DNA of 64,000 nt from Skermanella mucosa (GCF_016765655.2 NZ_CP086107.1:186001-250000), one strand, 5' to 3'. Counted from the stretch's first letter, positions 36,280-45,969 are shown. Numbers and translations are program-made. Notes: a model not told the origin generated them from the sequence alone.

Positions 36280-37080
36280 TCATTCGGGAGGCGGAGCATC
36301 GCGGTTCACCTGGAAGTCCCGCTTGGCCGTCCAGGCATAGCGGATCAACTCGTATTCGAAGGGCGATCCTGTCGAATGATAGCGGAATGGAACCCGGTAG
36401 CGGGCATCGATCTGCTGGATGCCGTAGGGAGCGTAGTCATAGGCGGTGTTGTCCAGGATCGAGTTCGGGATGGCGAAAGCGAGCGTCGCCCAGTCCACCG
36501 CCGTCCCGACCGCGTCGCGCAGGTTGGATGGGCCGAGGGCGGGCAGCACCAGGTAGGGTCCGGTGTCCACCCCCCAGATGCCCAGGGTCTGGCCGAAATC
36601 GGCGTCCTGCCGCGGGACGCCCAGTTCGGTGGCGACGTCGAACAGGCCGAACAGCCCGACGGTCGAATTGATCATGAACCGGCCCAGCGTGGGAGTCGCC
36701 TTGTCGGGACTTGCCTGAAGCACCGAATTGGTGAAGGTGTTGATCTCCCCCAGGTTCTGGAAGAACGACGTCACCCTGCGGCGCAGGAAGCGGGGGACGA
36801 CGAACTTGTAGGCGTCCACCACCGGGATGAGGACGTATTGGTCGAGCTGGGCGTTGAACTTGTAGATGCGGCGGTTGGCGCCTTCCAGGGGGTCAGAAAC
36901 GAGGAGGATCTCGCGAGCCCGGGCCGGATCGTCCGAAACCGCGGCCAGGTCCCTTCGGGGAGGCTCGTACCGCCCGCCTCCGCCCGGACCGGCGCATCCG
37001 CCGGCCGCCAGCAGGAAAACCAGGGCCAGATGGGCCACGAGGCAACGGGGCATTGGGCGCCGGGGCATGCGGCGCGTCAT
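36280..37080 (-). CDS. mlaA: MlaA (VacJ) outer-membrane lipid-asymmetry lipoprotein
   Basis: A 266-residue lipoprotein. The signal peptide ends in a lipobox before the Cys in LLAAGGCAGP (about residue 28). The MlaA core follows: DPLEGANRRIYKFNAQLDQY, RRRVTSFFQNLGEINTFTNSVLQ, and the late FGQTLGIWGVDTGPYLVLPALGPSNLRD, all diagnostic. It removes misplaced phospholipid from the outer leaflet with an OmpC-type porin. The start is set by an ATGA overlap with the lipoprotein hydrolase gene upstream. Other mla genes (mlaBCDEF) are not in the window. Confidence 0.95.
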   Translation of the reverse strand: MTRRMPRRPMPRCLVAHLALVFLLAAGGCAGPGGGGRYEPPRRDLAAVSDDPARAREILLVSDPLEGANRRIYKFNAQLDQYVLIPVVDAYKFVVPRFLRRRVTSFFQNLGEINTFTNSVLQASPDKATPTLGRFMINSTVGLFGLFDVATELGVPRQDADFGQTLGIWGVDTGPYLVLPALGPSNLRDAVGTAVDWATLAFAIPNSILDNTAYDYAPYGIQQIDARYRVPFRYHSTGSPFEYELIRYAWTAKRDFQVNRDAPPPE

Positions 37081-38402
37081 CGTGAAAAGAAGTCCGCTAT
37101 GAACGCGGCGACGGCGCGGTGCTGAAGGTTTCCCATATGGCCGCCGTTGGGGAAGATCCTGCTGCGCGGGCCGAACAGCCGGATGAGTTCGTCCAGGTCG
37201 CCCGGTGCCAGGATGACGTCGTCCCGGTTCGTCATCAGCCAGACCCTGTCGTCGCGCGACAGCCACTCCCCGATGGTCGAGAGGCTGGTCCGGTCGAGCA
37301 AATCCTGCCGGGTGCGTCCCGGTTCCTTGCCCAGATAGTGGTCCGCCAGCATATCGTCGAAATAGTCGAGCAGGCTCGTGCGGAAGGCCACGGCCAGGTA
37401 TTCCGACAGGGGCGTCGTGGACCTGTACGGGCGGTCCCGGGGAAAGATGTACCCGGCCCCGGTCATCACGTCCGAGGTGAAGACCAGGTTCGCCGCGGAC
37501 AGCCGGAAGGCCAGGCCGATCGCCGTGGCGAGCTGGTCGTCGGTGGGGCGAAGCCTCCGGTAGGCCGCCATCTTGAGGTCCGGGTCCTGGAAATCGAGGG
37601 CGTCGGAGCCCGGATACGCCGCCAGCCGGGCGACCGCCCGGTTCAGGAAAGCGTCCAGCCCGTAGATCCCATCGGGCAGTCCGCGCACCAGCATGGCATC
37701 GATCTCCTTCACGGAGTGGTAGACGCTGAGGGGGGGATTGATCAGGAGGACCCGCTCGAAACCGAAGCCCGCCTGTCCGGAACCCACCGTCTCGTCATCC
37801 AGCTTCGCGACATAGGCGGCATGCCACCCGCCCAGGCTGTAGCCGGTCAGGTGGTAGCGGGAGATTTCGACGGATCCCCGCAGCCGGCCGTCGATCAGGC
37901 GCATGAGCGCGTGCAGGTCGGCGGCGTCCGATTCCGGATATCCCGGCAGCCGGGTCGTGCTGGCGTTGACGATGAAGTTCGCGTGCGTCGGCGACGGGAG
38001 GAGGACGACATGCATCCCGGCCGCATGCAGGACCTGGCCGAGCATCAGCATGTGGCGGGACTGGTCGTCGGCGCCCGTGCCCGCGATCACGAACACCAGC
38101 GGCGCCTCGTGGTCCTGGAGGAGGGTCGAATAGCGGAGGCGGTCATTGTGCCAGAACCCCTCGGGCACTTCCCTGCCGTCGAAGACCGTCAGGTTCCGGC
38201 GGTCGATTCCGACGTCCGCCGGGAACTGGGCCTGGAACTCCGCCGGCGTGCCCAGCACCGTCGCGGTCCAGGGATTGTCGAAAGGATAGTCATAAGGCGG
38301 GGCGGCGCCCGAATCGATTCCGCCCGGCGCCGGAAGCCGGGCGCAGCCGGCCACGAGGAGCAGGCAGAGCGCCGCGCACAGGATGCGGGTTGGGAAGATC
38401 AC
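37077..38402 (-). CDS. Lipoprotein alpha/beta hydrolase
   Basis: A 441-residue putative envelope esterase or lipase. A short signal ends in lipobox LLVAGC (Cys near residue 19). The catalytic triad of the alpha/beta fold is visible: Ser in LTGYSLGGWH, Asp in MTNRDDVILAP, His in FPNGGHMGNL. The GTG start is fixed by a GTGA overlap with the small membrane protein gene; longer frames upstream are not needed. Placed between an RND pump and MlaA, it may act on lipids at the membrane surface, for example as a phospholipase or lysophospholipase. That is inference from context. Confidence 0.85.
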   Translation of the reverse strand: MIFPTRILCAALCLLLVAGCARLPAPGGIDSGAAPPYDYPFDNPWTATVLGTPAEFQAQFPADVGIDRRNLTVFDGREVPEGFWHNDRLRYSTLLQDHEAPLVFVIAGTGADDQSRHMLMLGQVLHAAGMHVVLLPSPTHANFIVNASTTRLPGYPESDAADLHALMRLIDGRLRGSVEISRYHLTGYSLGGWHAAYVAKLDDETVGSGQAGFGFERVLLINPPLSVYHSVKEIDAMLVRGLPDGIYGLDAFLNRAVARLAAYPGSDALDFQDPDLKMAAYRRLRPTDDQLATAIGLAFRLSAANLVFTSDVMTGAGYIFPRDRPYRSTTPLSEYLAVAFRTSLLDYFDDMLADHYLGKEPGRTRQDLLDRTSLSTIGEWLSRDDRVWLMTNRDDVILAPGDLDELIRLFGPRSRIFPNGGHMGNLQHRAVAAFIADFFSR

Positions 38403-38965
38403 CGCCGGACGACGACTTCGGCGGCGGCGAGGCGCTGGAACAGGCGTCGTCGGCGGTCCGGCGGAAGCCACTCGTACAGGAACATCTCGAGCGGCTTCCA
38501 GATCGAGACCCACCCCAGGATGACGAAGCTTTCCTGCACGATCCGCGTGATCGGACGGGCGGGAAGGTTTTCCGTCACGTGCCAGGCGAGCAGCAGGCAG
38601 GTGGCGAGCGTCGCGAAGCCGATCAGCCCGGCGCGGCGCCCGGCCCTGAACAGCTCCCTGATCCTTTTGGACTCGACGTTCGCGCTGGCGGCGAAATGGC
38701 CGGTCATGGCGGCGGCGATGTCGGACGCCGAACGCCCGGACTCCCCGGCCGCTTCGGCGGCCGGCAGGTGGATGACGATGCGGAGCCGCTGGTTCGCCGG
38801 CAGCTCCTTCGCCTTCAGGAGGAGATACTCGTCCGCCTCCGCCGTCAGGGTGCCCTCGCGGAACGGCGACGGATCAACGTCGGTGAACAGCTGCGAAAGC
38901 CTGCCCAGCCTGATGTCGATGTCCCCGCCCGTCCGCTCCGTCGGCAGCACGACCGCTTTGTTCAT
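38399..38965 (-). CDS. Small two-helix membrane protein in the RND/MlaA operon
   Basis: A 188-residue protein. Residues 1-105 are soluble (TDVDPSPFREGTLTAEADEY, YLLLKAKELP), and then come two hydrophobic segments (about 115-132 AGLIGFATLATCLLLAWHV and 145-165). The tail is basic (RRRRLFQRL). Both ends overlap neighbours by 4 bases (ATGA, GTGA), so it is made with the pump and the lipase. GAGGG precedes ATG 38965. I do not know a function; the family seems to travel with RND-type transporters. Confidence 0.75.
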   Translation of the reverse strand: MNKAVVLPTERTGGDIDIRLGRLSQLFTDVDPSPFREGTLTAEADEYLLLKAKELPANQRLRIVIHLPAAEAAGESGRSASDIAAAMTGHFAASANVESKRIRELFRAGRRAGLIGFATLATCLLLAWHVTENLPARPITRIVQESFVILGWVSIWKPLEMFLYEWLPPDRRRRLFQRLAAAEVVVRR

Positions 38966-41900
38966 GTCGATCCCTCCAGCTTCCTCTCCCGGCCGCCGAA
39001 CCACGTCACGTACAGGGTCGGCAGGAAGACGAGCGTCAGCAGCGAGGCGACGAGCAGGCCGCCCATGATCGCGAAGGCCATCGCCCCCCAGAACACCGTG
39101 AACGCGATCGGGATCAGGCCGAGCACGGTGGAGGCCGCCGTCAGCATGATCGGGCGGAACCGGGAACTGCTCGCCTCGATCACGGCGTCCGTCACGTTCC
39201 TTCCCGCCTTCCGTTCCGCCTCGATCTGCTCGATCAGGATCACCGCGTTCTTCGCGATCATGCCGACCAGGGCCAGGACGCCCAGGATCGCGACGAAGCC
39301 GAGCGGCTGGCCGAAGGCCAGCAGCGCCAGGACGACGCCGATCAGCCCGAGCGGCACCACGCTCAGCACAAGCAACAGGCGCTGGAAACTCCTGAGCTGG
39401 ACCATCAGGACGGTCAGCACGAGGAACACCATCAGCGGCACGACGGCGAAGACCGACGCGCGGCTCTCGGCGCTTTCCTCCGCGATGCCGCCGATCTCGA
39501 TGCGGTGACCCTTCGGCAGGGTCGAGGACAGGTCCGCGATCTTCGGCGCCAACTCGTCGATGACGGCTTCCGGCATGATGCCGCCCGCCACGTCGGCCTG
39601 CACCGTCAGCGTCGGCACCCGGTTGCGCCGCCAGACCAGCGGATGGTCCTGTCCGTACTCGAACGTCGCGAACTGCTTCAACGGGACGGTGCGCCCGTTC
39701 GGCAGCGACACTTCGAGGGTGCGCAGCGTCTCCACGGAAAGGGTCTGGCCGCGGGTCTCCCGCGCCAGGACGTTGACCAGATGGATCCCGTCGCGCACCT
39801 GGGTGACCGTCGCCCCGGAGATCGCGGCGTTGAGCACGGTGGCCGTTGCCGCCGAGCTCAGGCCCAGGCGCCGCGCCTCGTCCTGGTCGATCCGGATGCG
39901 CAACTCGCGGGAGGTCTCCATCCAGTCGAAGTTGATCCGCCGCGTCTCCGGTGCGGTCGCCATGACCTGCGCCAGCCGGAGCGCGATCTCGCGCACCTCG
40001 ACCGGATCGGGGCCGCTGACGCGATACTGGAGCGGCCAGCCCACGGGCGGCCCGAGCTCCAGCGGATAGACGCGTCCGACCACGTCGGGGAACTCCTCGG
40101 CCAGCAGCTGCTCCAGCCGGGGCTGCAGCCGCTCGCGCGCCTCGATGCTCTTGGTCACGATCACGGACTGGCCGACGAAGGGGTTGGCCAGCTGGACGTT
40201 CAGCGGCAGGTAGAAGCGGATGGCGCCGCGCCCGACATAGCTGCTCCAGCTTTCGATGTCGGGGTCCTCGCCCAGGCGCGCGTCGAACCGCTCCACGGCG
40301 CTCTGCGTGGCATGGATCGACGCGTTCTGCGGCAGCCGGAGATCGACCAGAAGCTCGACGCGGTCCGATGGCGGGAAGAACTGCCGGGGAACCAAGCCCA
40401 GCATCAGGATCGAGAGGACGAAGAATCCCAGCGTGACCCCGATGGTCAGCCAGCGCGCCCGGATCGCTGCGGCCAGCACGCGGCGATAGGATCGCAGCAC
40501 GACGTTCGGCTTCGTGGCCTGGGCCGCCATGGGCGGGCGCAGCAGCATCGTGCCCAGCAGGGGCGCGAAGATCATCGCGACGAACCAGGAGGCGATCAGC
40601 GCGATGCCTACGACGGCGAAGATCGAGAAGGTGTACTCCCCGGCCGAGCTCTGCGCGAAGCCGATGGGCACGAAGCCCGCGATCGTCACCAGCGTGCCGG
40701 CCAGCATGGCGAAGGCCAGGGTCTTGTAGGCGTACACCGCCGCCACCTCCATCCGGTCGCCTGCCGCCAGCCGCCGGGTCATGGCGTCGATGGTCGTCAG
40801 GGCATCGTCGACCAGCAGGGCCAGCGCTATGATCAGCGCGCCCAGGGAGACGCGCTGGAGGTCGATATCGACCAGGTCCATCACCGGAAAGACGATGGCC
40901 AGGGTCAGCGGTATGGCGATCGCGACGACGGTCCCGGCGCGGACGCCGAGCGCCAGGAAGCTGACCGACAGCACGATGAGGATCGCCTGCCACAGGGAGG
41001 TGGTGAAGTCCGAGACCGCCTCGTCCACGGTGCTCGCCTGGTCGGCCACCAGCTCCGCCTCGATGCCGATCGGCAGGTCGGCGACGATGCTCGCCATCTC
41101 GGCCGCGATGTTGTTGCCCAGCGCCAGGATGTCGCCGCCCTCGCGCATCGCGATAGCAAGGCCGAGCGCCGGCTCGCCATTCACCCGGAAGACGGGCTGC
41201 GGCGGGTCGGCGTAGGCGCGGCGCACGTCGGCCAGATCGCGCAGGCGCAGCATGCGGCCCGCCGCCACGAAGTTGACGTCCAGGATGTCCCGCTCCGTTT
41301 CGAAGGCGCCCGACACCTGGAGGGACAGCGCCTCCTCGCCGGTGCGCAGCACGCCGGCCGGACGTACCATGTTCTGGGCCTGGAGCGCCGCGATCAGCGC
41401 GGCCGGCTCGACCCCGAGCCCGGCCAGCGCCGCCGCCGAGAAATCGACGAAGATGCGTTCGTCCTGCTCGCCCAGGATCTCGATCTTGGAGACGTCCGGC
41501 ACCAGCAGCAGGCGGGAGCGGACATCCTCCACATGGTCGCGCAGTTCGCGGTGGGTGAAGCCCTCGGCGGTGAAGCCGTAGATGATGCCGAACGTGTCGC
41601 CGAAATCGTCGTTGAAGCCCGGCCCGACGACGCCCTGGGGCAGGGTATGGCGCATGTCGGCGACCCTCTTGCGCACCTCGTACCAGGTGTCGGCCACCAC
41701 TTGCCCGTGGGCGCTTCCCACGAGATCCACGAAGATCACGGTCGTCCCGGCGACCGTGTAGCTGCGCAGCCTGTCGAGGTTGGATACCTCCTGCAGCGTC
41801 CGCTCGAGCCGCTCCGTCACCTGCTGCAAGGTATCGTCCAGCGTAGCGCCCGGCCATTGGGCCTGTACCACCATCGTGCGGATCGTGAAGACGGGGTCCT

Positions 41901-42015
41901 CCGCCCGGCCCAGCTTCAGGAAGGACATGGCCCCGGCCAAGACGATGGCGATCATGAAGAAGACGACCAGGGAGGGGTTCCTGATCGACCATTCCGAAAG
42001 GTTGAAGCCGTTCAC
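38962..42015 (-). CDS. RND-family efflux transporter permease
   Basis: A 1017-residue inner-membrane pump of the AcrB-like superfamily with twelve helices and two large periplasmic loops. Proton-relay residues are present: the Asp pair in ALLVDDALTTIDAM (TM4) and Lys in GMIAKNAVILIEQIE (TM10). The N-terminus SEWSIRNPSLVVFFMIAIVLAGAMSF places it with the CzcA/AcrB-like branch that pairs with one adaptor. The GTG start at 42015 is fixed by a GTGA overlap with the adaptor gene. No outer-membrane channel gene is close; MlaA and TamB follow instead. Its substrate could be lipid-like. Confidence 0.95.
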   Translation of the reverse strand: MNGFNLSEWSIRNPSLVVFFMIAIVLAGAMSFLKLGRAEDPVFTIRTMVVQAQWPGATLDDTLQQVTERLERTLQEVSNLDRLRSYTVAGTTVIFVDLVGSAHGQVVADTWYEVRKRVADMRHTLPQGVVGPGFNDDFGDTFGIIYGFTAEGFTHRELRDHVEDVRSRLLLVPDVSKIEILGEQDERIFVDFSAAALAGLGVEPAALIAALQAQNMVRPAGVLRTGEEALSLQVSGAFETERDILDVNFVAAGRMLRLRDLADVRRAYADPPQPVFRVNGEPALGLAIAMREGGDILALGNNIAAEMASIVADLPIGIEAELVADQASTVDEAVSDFTTSLWQAILIVLSVSFLALGVRAGTVVAIAIPLTLAIVFPVMDLVDIDLQRVSLGALIIALALLVDDALTTIDAMTRRLAAGDRMEVAAVYAYKTLAFAMLAGTLVTIAGFVPIGFAQSSAGEYTFSIFAVVGIALIASWFVAMIFAPLLGTMLLRPPMAAQATKPNVVLRSYRRVLAAAIRARWLTIGVTLGFFVLSILMLGLVPRQFFPPSDRVELLVDLRLPQNASIHATQSAVERFDARLGEDPDIESWSSYVGRGAIRFYLPLNVQLANPFVGQSVIVTKSIEARERLQPRLEQLLAEEFPDVVGRVYPLELGPPVGWPLQYRVSGPDPVEVREIALRLAQVMATAPETRRINFDWMETSRELRIRIDQDEARRLGLSSAATATVLNAAISGATVTQVRDGIHLVNVLARETRGQTLSVETLRTLEVSLPNGRTVPLKQFATFEYGQDHPLVWRRNRVPTLTVQADVAGGIMPEAVIDELAPKIADLSSTLPKGHRIEIGGIAEESAESRASVFAVVPLMVFLVLTVLMVQLRSFQRLLLVLSVVPLGLIGVVLALLAFGQPLGFVAILGVLALVGMIAKNAVILIEQIEAERKAGRNVTDAVIEASSSRFRPIMLTAASTVLGLIPIAFTVFWGAMAFAIMGGLLVASLLTLVFLPTLYVTWFGGRERKLEGST

Positions 42016-43163
42016 GGTGCTGCACCCAGGATGCGGACCTGCTGACCCGGCCGCAGCGCCTGCACGCCGGCCGTGACGACGACGTCATAAGGCTCCAGCC
42101 CTTGCGCCACGACGACCCGGGCGAGGTCGAAGCGATCGACGTCGATGTTGCGGAGCGCCACGGTGCCGCTCGCCGGATCGACGATCCAGACGGCGGGCTG
42201 GCGGTTGGCCTGGGTCAGGGCCGAGGCGGGGATCTCGATCGCGCCGGCCCCGCCCAACTGCATCGACCCGACGACCGTGGAGCCGAGCCGCATCGCCTCG
42301 GGCGGGTCGTGCAGGCCGATCCGGATCTGGAAGGTGCGGGTCACGGGATCGGCCTGAGGTGCCACCTCGCGCACCCGGCCGGTGGTGCTCACCGTCGGGT
42401 CCGAGGTCAGCGCCACGGTGATGAAGGGGTCGGCGGGCGCATTCTGGATCACCCGCGCCGGCACGTCGAAGACGGCGTCGCGCCCGCCTTGGCGGGCCAG
42501 GTGCACGATCATCCGGCCGGCCGCCACGACCTCGCCCGGTTCGGCCCCGCGGGCGGTGACCGAGCCGGCGCTGTCCGCCACCAGTTCGGTGTATCCCAGG
42601 TGGTCCTCGGCGATGTTGAGCTGCGCCTGGGCCGCATCGAGCTGGGCCTCGGCGGACTTCCGCGCCTCCAGCGCCTGGTCGTAGCGCGCGCGGGTGGTCC
42701 AGCCCTGGCCCAGCAGGGTCTCCTGCCGGTCGTAGTCGTTGCGCACCCTGGTCAACTGGCCCATGGCGGCCGTCAGGTTCGCGCGGGCCGTCTGGAGGGC
42801 GTTGCGCGCCGGTTCGGGATCGAGCCGGGCGATGACCTGGCCGGCCTCCACGCGGTCGCCCACGTTCACCGGGCGCTCGATCATCCGCCCGCCGACGCGG
42901 AACGACAGGCTGACCTCCTCCTGCGCCTGGACCTGCCCCGTCAGGGTGACCGTCTCACCCGCCTCGCGTTTCTCGACCGTCACCACCCGGACCGGACGGA
43001 TCGGCTCGGCCACGCTTTCCTCCTCGCCCCCGCACGCCGCCAGCAGCGTCAGCGATACGAGCGCGAGCACCAGGGGCGCCGGCCTCCGCCGCCGCGGCAA
43101 GGGTCGGGATTTCCGCTCGGAAGCGCAGATCCAGGTTCGTCTTCGGTTCACGGTCGCCCCCAT
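42012..43163 (-). CDS. RND efflux periplasmic adaptor (membrane fusion) lipoprotein
   Basis: A 383-residue adaptor. The N-terminus has a basic stretch and a lipobox (LTLLAACGG, Cys near residue 43). Then come the biotinyl-lipoyl half motifs (VSLSFRVGGRMIERPVNVGDRVEAG), a coiled-coil hairpin (about residues 105-185; ARKSAEAQLDAAQAQLNIAE) and beta-barrel domains. It links the pump to an outer-membrane duct. ATG 43163 is used. It is the first gene of the tight RND-TamB series and starts only 29 bp after the GntP permease gene. Confidence 0.93.
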   Translation of the reverse strand: MGATVNRRRTWICASERKSRPLPRRRRPAPLVLALVSLTLLAACGGEEESVAEPIRPVRVVTVEKREAGETVTLTGQVQAQEEVSLSFRVGGRMIERPVNVGDRVEAGQVIARLDPEPARNALQTARANLTAAMGQLTRVRNDYDRQETLLGQGWTTRARYDQALEARKSAEAQLDAAQAQLNIAEDHLGYTELVADSAGSVTARGAEPGEVVAAGRMIVHLARQGGRDAVFDVPARVIQNAPADPFITVALTSDPTVSTTGRVREVAPQADPVTRTFQIRIGLHDPPEAMRLGSTVVGSMQLGGAGAIEIPASALTQANRQPAVWIVDPASGTVALRNIDVDRFDLARVVVAQGLEPYDVVVTAGVQALRPGQQVRILGAAP

Positions 43164-43192
43164 TTGTGCCGGTTCACGGCGAGCCTGTCCGG

Positions 43193-44662
43193 TCAGAAGG
43201 AGCCGAAAAGGCTGGTCAAGACGATCAAGACAGCCAACGCCAGCATCGGTATGGCGCAAGCGACGATGAAGACGTCGCCGTAGGCCTCGCGGTGGCTGAT
43301 CTTGCAGACGGTGAGAAGCGTGATGACGGCACCGTTGTGCGGCAGCGCGTCGAGGGCGCCCGACGCGACCGCCGTCACCCGATGCATGGCATCAAGGGAA
43401 ACGCCGGTCGCGTTCGCCAAGTCGACGAATGTCGGACCCAGGCTGTCCAGGGCGATGCTCATGCCGCCGGAGGCCGAGCCGGTCATCGCGGAAAGCACCG
43501 AGACCGACAGCGCCACCGACATCAGCGGGTTGCCCCCGCCGACCGCCAGGACGGCCTGGCTGATCAGGTCGAAGACCGGCAGTGCCGCGATCACCGCACC
43601 GAAGCCGACGAGGCTCGCGGTATTGAAGATCGGCAGGACCGAGGCGTCGGCGCCCTTGTCCAGGCTCGCCCGCAGATCGGTCAGACGGCGCCAGTTGCCG
43701 GCGACGAGCAGGAGGATGGCGAGGAACAGCGCCACGATGACCGCCCAGACGCCCCGGACGCTCTCGATCGTCGTCGACCCGAACAGCGGCTCGGCGAGCC
43801 ACGAGGTGTCGAGCATCGGGATCACGACCTGGATGAAGGCGAAGTTGGTGACGATCACCACGACCACGGGCAGCACCGCCAGCGCGAACGGGGGCAACTC
43901 CCCGTTCCGGCGCGTTCCCGCCGGTGCCGGGTCCCCCGACAGTTCGGCGATGTCGAACCCCGCGCCCTGCGCGTGCTCGCGCGTCGCCACGTCGGTTCCC
44001 GGCACGCCGTCGGCATGCGCGCCGTAGCCCTCGCCCGCCGTCCGCGCCCGGGCGGCGCGGCGGTTCAGCCATGCCAGCCCGAGCAGAAGCATCACCAGGC
44101 CGGTGACGATCCCGAGCCCCGGGGCGGCGAAGGCCGTGGTGCCCAGGAAGGGCATGGGGATCGCGTTCTGGATGGCCGGCGATCCCGGCAGGGCCGACAT
44201 GGTGAAGGTGAACGCGCCGAGCGCCAGCGCCCCCGGCATCAGGCGCTTCGGAATGTCGGCGGCGCGGAACAGGGCCGCCGCGACCGGGATGATCGCGAAG
44301 GCGACGACGAACGCCGAGACGCCGCCATAGGTCAGCAGGGCGCAGCACAGGACGACCGAAACGATGGCGCGCTCGGGTCCCAGCCAGGCGCTGACCGAGC
44401 CCGCGAGGGATTTCGCCGATCCCGTATCGTCCATCAGCTTCCCGAAGATCGCCCCCAGCATGAACAGGGGGAAGAACGAAACGATGAAGGCGCCGGTGTT
44501 GGTCATGAAGATCTGGGTATAGGCCCCCAGGATCGGCAGCCCGCCGGTCAGCAGCGCCGCGAGAAGCGCCATGGCCGGAGCCAGGATCAGCAGGGTCACC
44601 CCGCGATAGGCCAGGTACATGAGCAGTCCGAGCGCCAGGAGGACCGCGACGAGATCGAGCAT
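43193..44662 (-). CDS. GntP-family permease
   Basis: A 489-residue proton symporter of the GntP group with about 12 helices and a polar insert near residues 210-250. Features include a typical opening (LALGLLMYLAYRGVTLLILAP), LPGSPAIQNAIP mid-protein, and a conserved SGSASGGMSIALD-type segment (TGSASGGMSIALDSL). GntP members carry gluconate, other sugar acids or, in several proteobacteria, 3-hydroxybutyrate. Since a D-3-hydroxybutyrate dehydrogenase is 12 kb away and a patatin directly upstream (47 bp), 3-hydroxybutyrate is a fair candidate. Confidence 0.9.
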   Translation of the reverse strand: MLDLVAVLLALGLLMYLAYRGVTLLILAPAMALLAALLTGGLPILGAYTQIFMTNTGAFIVSFFPLFMLGAIFGKLMDDTGSAKSLAGSVSAWLGPERAIVSVVLCCALLTYGGVSAFVVAFAIIPVAAALFRAADIPKRLMPGALALGAFTFTMSALPGSPAIQNAIPMPFLGTTAFAAPGLGIVTGLVMLLLGLAWLNRRAARARTAGEGYGAHADGVPGTDVATREHAQGAGFDIAELSGDPAPAGTRRNGELPPFALAVLPVVVVIVTNFAFIQVVIPMLDTSWLAEPLFGSTTIESVRGVWAVIVALFLAILLLVAGNWRRLTDLRASLDKGADASVLPIFNTASLVGFGAVIAALPVFDLISQAVLAVGGGNPLMSVALSVSVLSAMTGSASGGMSIALDSLGPTFVDLANATGVSLDAMHRVTAVASGALDALPHNGAVITLLTVCKISHREAYGDVFIVACAIPMLALAVLIVLTSLFGSF

Positions 44663-44709
44663 GTCTAAGACTTCTCCCGGAAGCGGAGACCCAGCGTTTC
44701 AAGCCCGGT

Positions 44710-45969
44710 TCAGGCGGGTTCGGGGTAGCGCGCGTCGTTCGGATAGCGGATGAAGTCCGCGCCCAGCGCACGCCAGTCCGCCAGCCACCGTTCCGCGACC
44801 GCCTGGCCCTCCTCGCGAAGCCTCGCGAAATGCGCCGGGCTGCGGTCGAACTTGGATGTGTGCTTGAGGCCCCAGGCGGTTTCGCTCGTCATCTTGATCG
44901 TCCGGACATCGACGATCTTCCGGGCGTCCAGCGGGGGGTGGTCGTTGCCGTATTTCCTGATCCACTGGTTGATCGTCATGATGGTGTCCAGTTCCTGGTT
45001 CAGGGACAGGTTTCCGGCCAAGTCGTTCACCCGATCGTCGATGTCCTCGAGGCTGATATTCAACGACGCGGGACGGAATTCCTGCGGATTGATGCGGACG
45101 ATCCAGATCTCGTCCGGCTTCTCGTCCTTCGTCGCGGCGTCCAGCAGATCCCGCACGGGCGGATTGCGCGAGTACAGGCCATCCCAATAGTATCCGGTGC
45201 GGGTGACGGTCCGGCCCGGATCGCAGGTCGGGAACATCATGTTCCCGATGACCTGTGCCGGCAGGACTTCCGGAAGCATCCCCGACGCCGCCACGCCCTC
45301 CAGCGATATCGAGCGGCGCATCCGCCACCGGACGATGTCGTACTGGTCTATCTCCCGTCCGTCCGGCAGCAGGCCCATCTGCTCGAGGGTCTTGTCGCTG
45401 TCGAAGATTTCGAAGTTGCCGCTGAGGACCTCGATGGCGCCGACGATGATCCGCAGATCCGCCTTCGCCAGCTGCGGCCAGTCGATCTTGTCGAAGTCCG
45501 GACACACCGCCCTGAGCAGGGCCGGAAATCCCAGGTACTCCTGGCGGGCGCCCATCATCGACAGGCTGGTAAGACCGAGATTGGCCTGCCTGTCGTAAGG
45601 ATTCGACCCGGGAAACGGCACCCCCCGCGATTTCCAGTGCAGGAGGGTGCCGACGATCTGGTTGAGGGCGGTTTCGGCCGGGGTGGTCGCGGCGAACGTC
45701 GTCCAGAGGAAATCCAGACGCTCGATGGCCTTGTCGATCGTCCCGCAATCCGCGTCGGCGGAGTTGGGAGCCAGGCCGTACCATGTCGCGAGCGCACACA
45801 GCGCGCCCGCCGAGGTGCCGCTGACCGCGATGATCCTGAAGGTGTCGCCGTCCCGCGGGTTGGCGTCCCAGCGCTTCTTCGTCGCCAGGATCGTCCTCAG
45901 CACGCCCCAGGTGAACGCGGCATGCGTGCCCCCGCCCTGGCAGGCGATCGCAACCTTTCTGGTGGCCAT
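44710..45969 (-). CDS. Patatin-like phospholipase
   Basis: A 419-residue serine acyl hydrolase. Oxyanion loop GGG at 12-14 (CQGGGTHAAFTWGVL), nucleophile Ser53 in GTSAGA, and catalytic Asp in YYWDGLYSRNPP complete the dyad (DGL instead of the common DGG). No signal peptide: it should act inside the cell on lipids or possibly on polyhydroxybutyrate granule surfaces. AGGAG precedes ATG 45969. It lies 98 bp after the hexapeptide-repeat gene and 47 bp before the permease. A second patatin is at 57549 beside the hydroxybutyrate dehydrogenase. Confidence 0.92.
   Translation of the reverse strand: MATRKVAIACQGGGTHAAFTWGVLRTILATKKRWDANPRDGDTFRIIAVSGTSAGALCALATWYGLAPNSADADCGTIDKAIERLDFLWTTFAATTPAETALNQIVGTLLHWKSRGVPFPGSNPYDRQANLGLTSLSMMGARQEYLGFPALLRAVCPDFDKIDWPQLAKADLRIIVGAIEVLSGNFEIFDSDKTLEQMGLLPDGREIDQYDIVRWRMRRSISLEGVAASGMLPEVLPAQVIGNMMFPTCDPGRTVTRTGYYWDGLYSRNPPVRDLLDAATKDEKPDEIWIVRINPQEFRPASLNISLEDIDDRVNDLAGNLSLNQELDTIMTINQWIRKYGNDHPPLDARKIVDVRTIKMTSETAWGLKHTSKFDRSPAHFARLREEGQAVAERWLADWRALGADFIRYPNDARYPEPA

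Noticed and set aside
34602-36671. Long plus-strand frame inside TamB
   Set aside because: Antisense of a clear TamB protein with low-complexity composition; no ribosome site or family.
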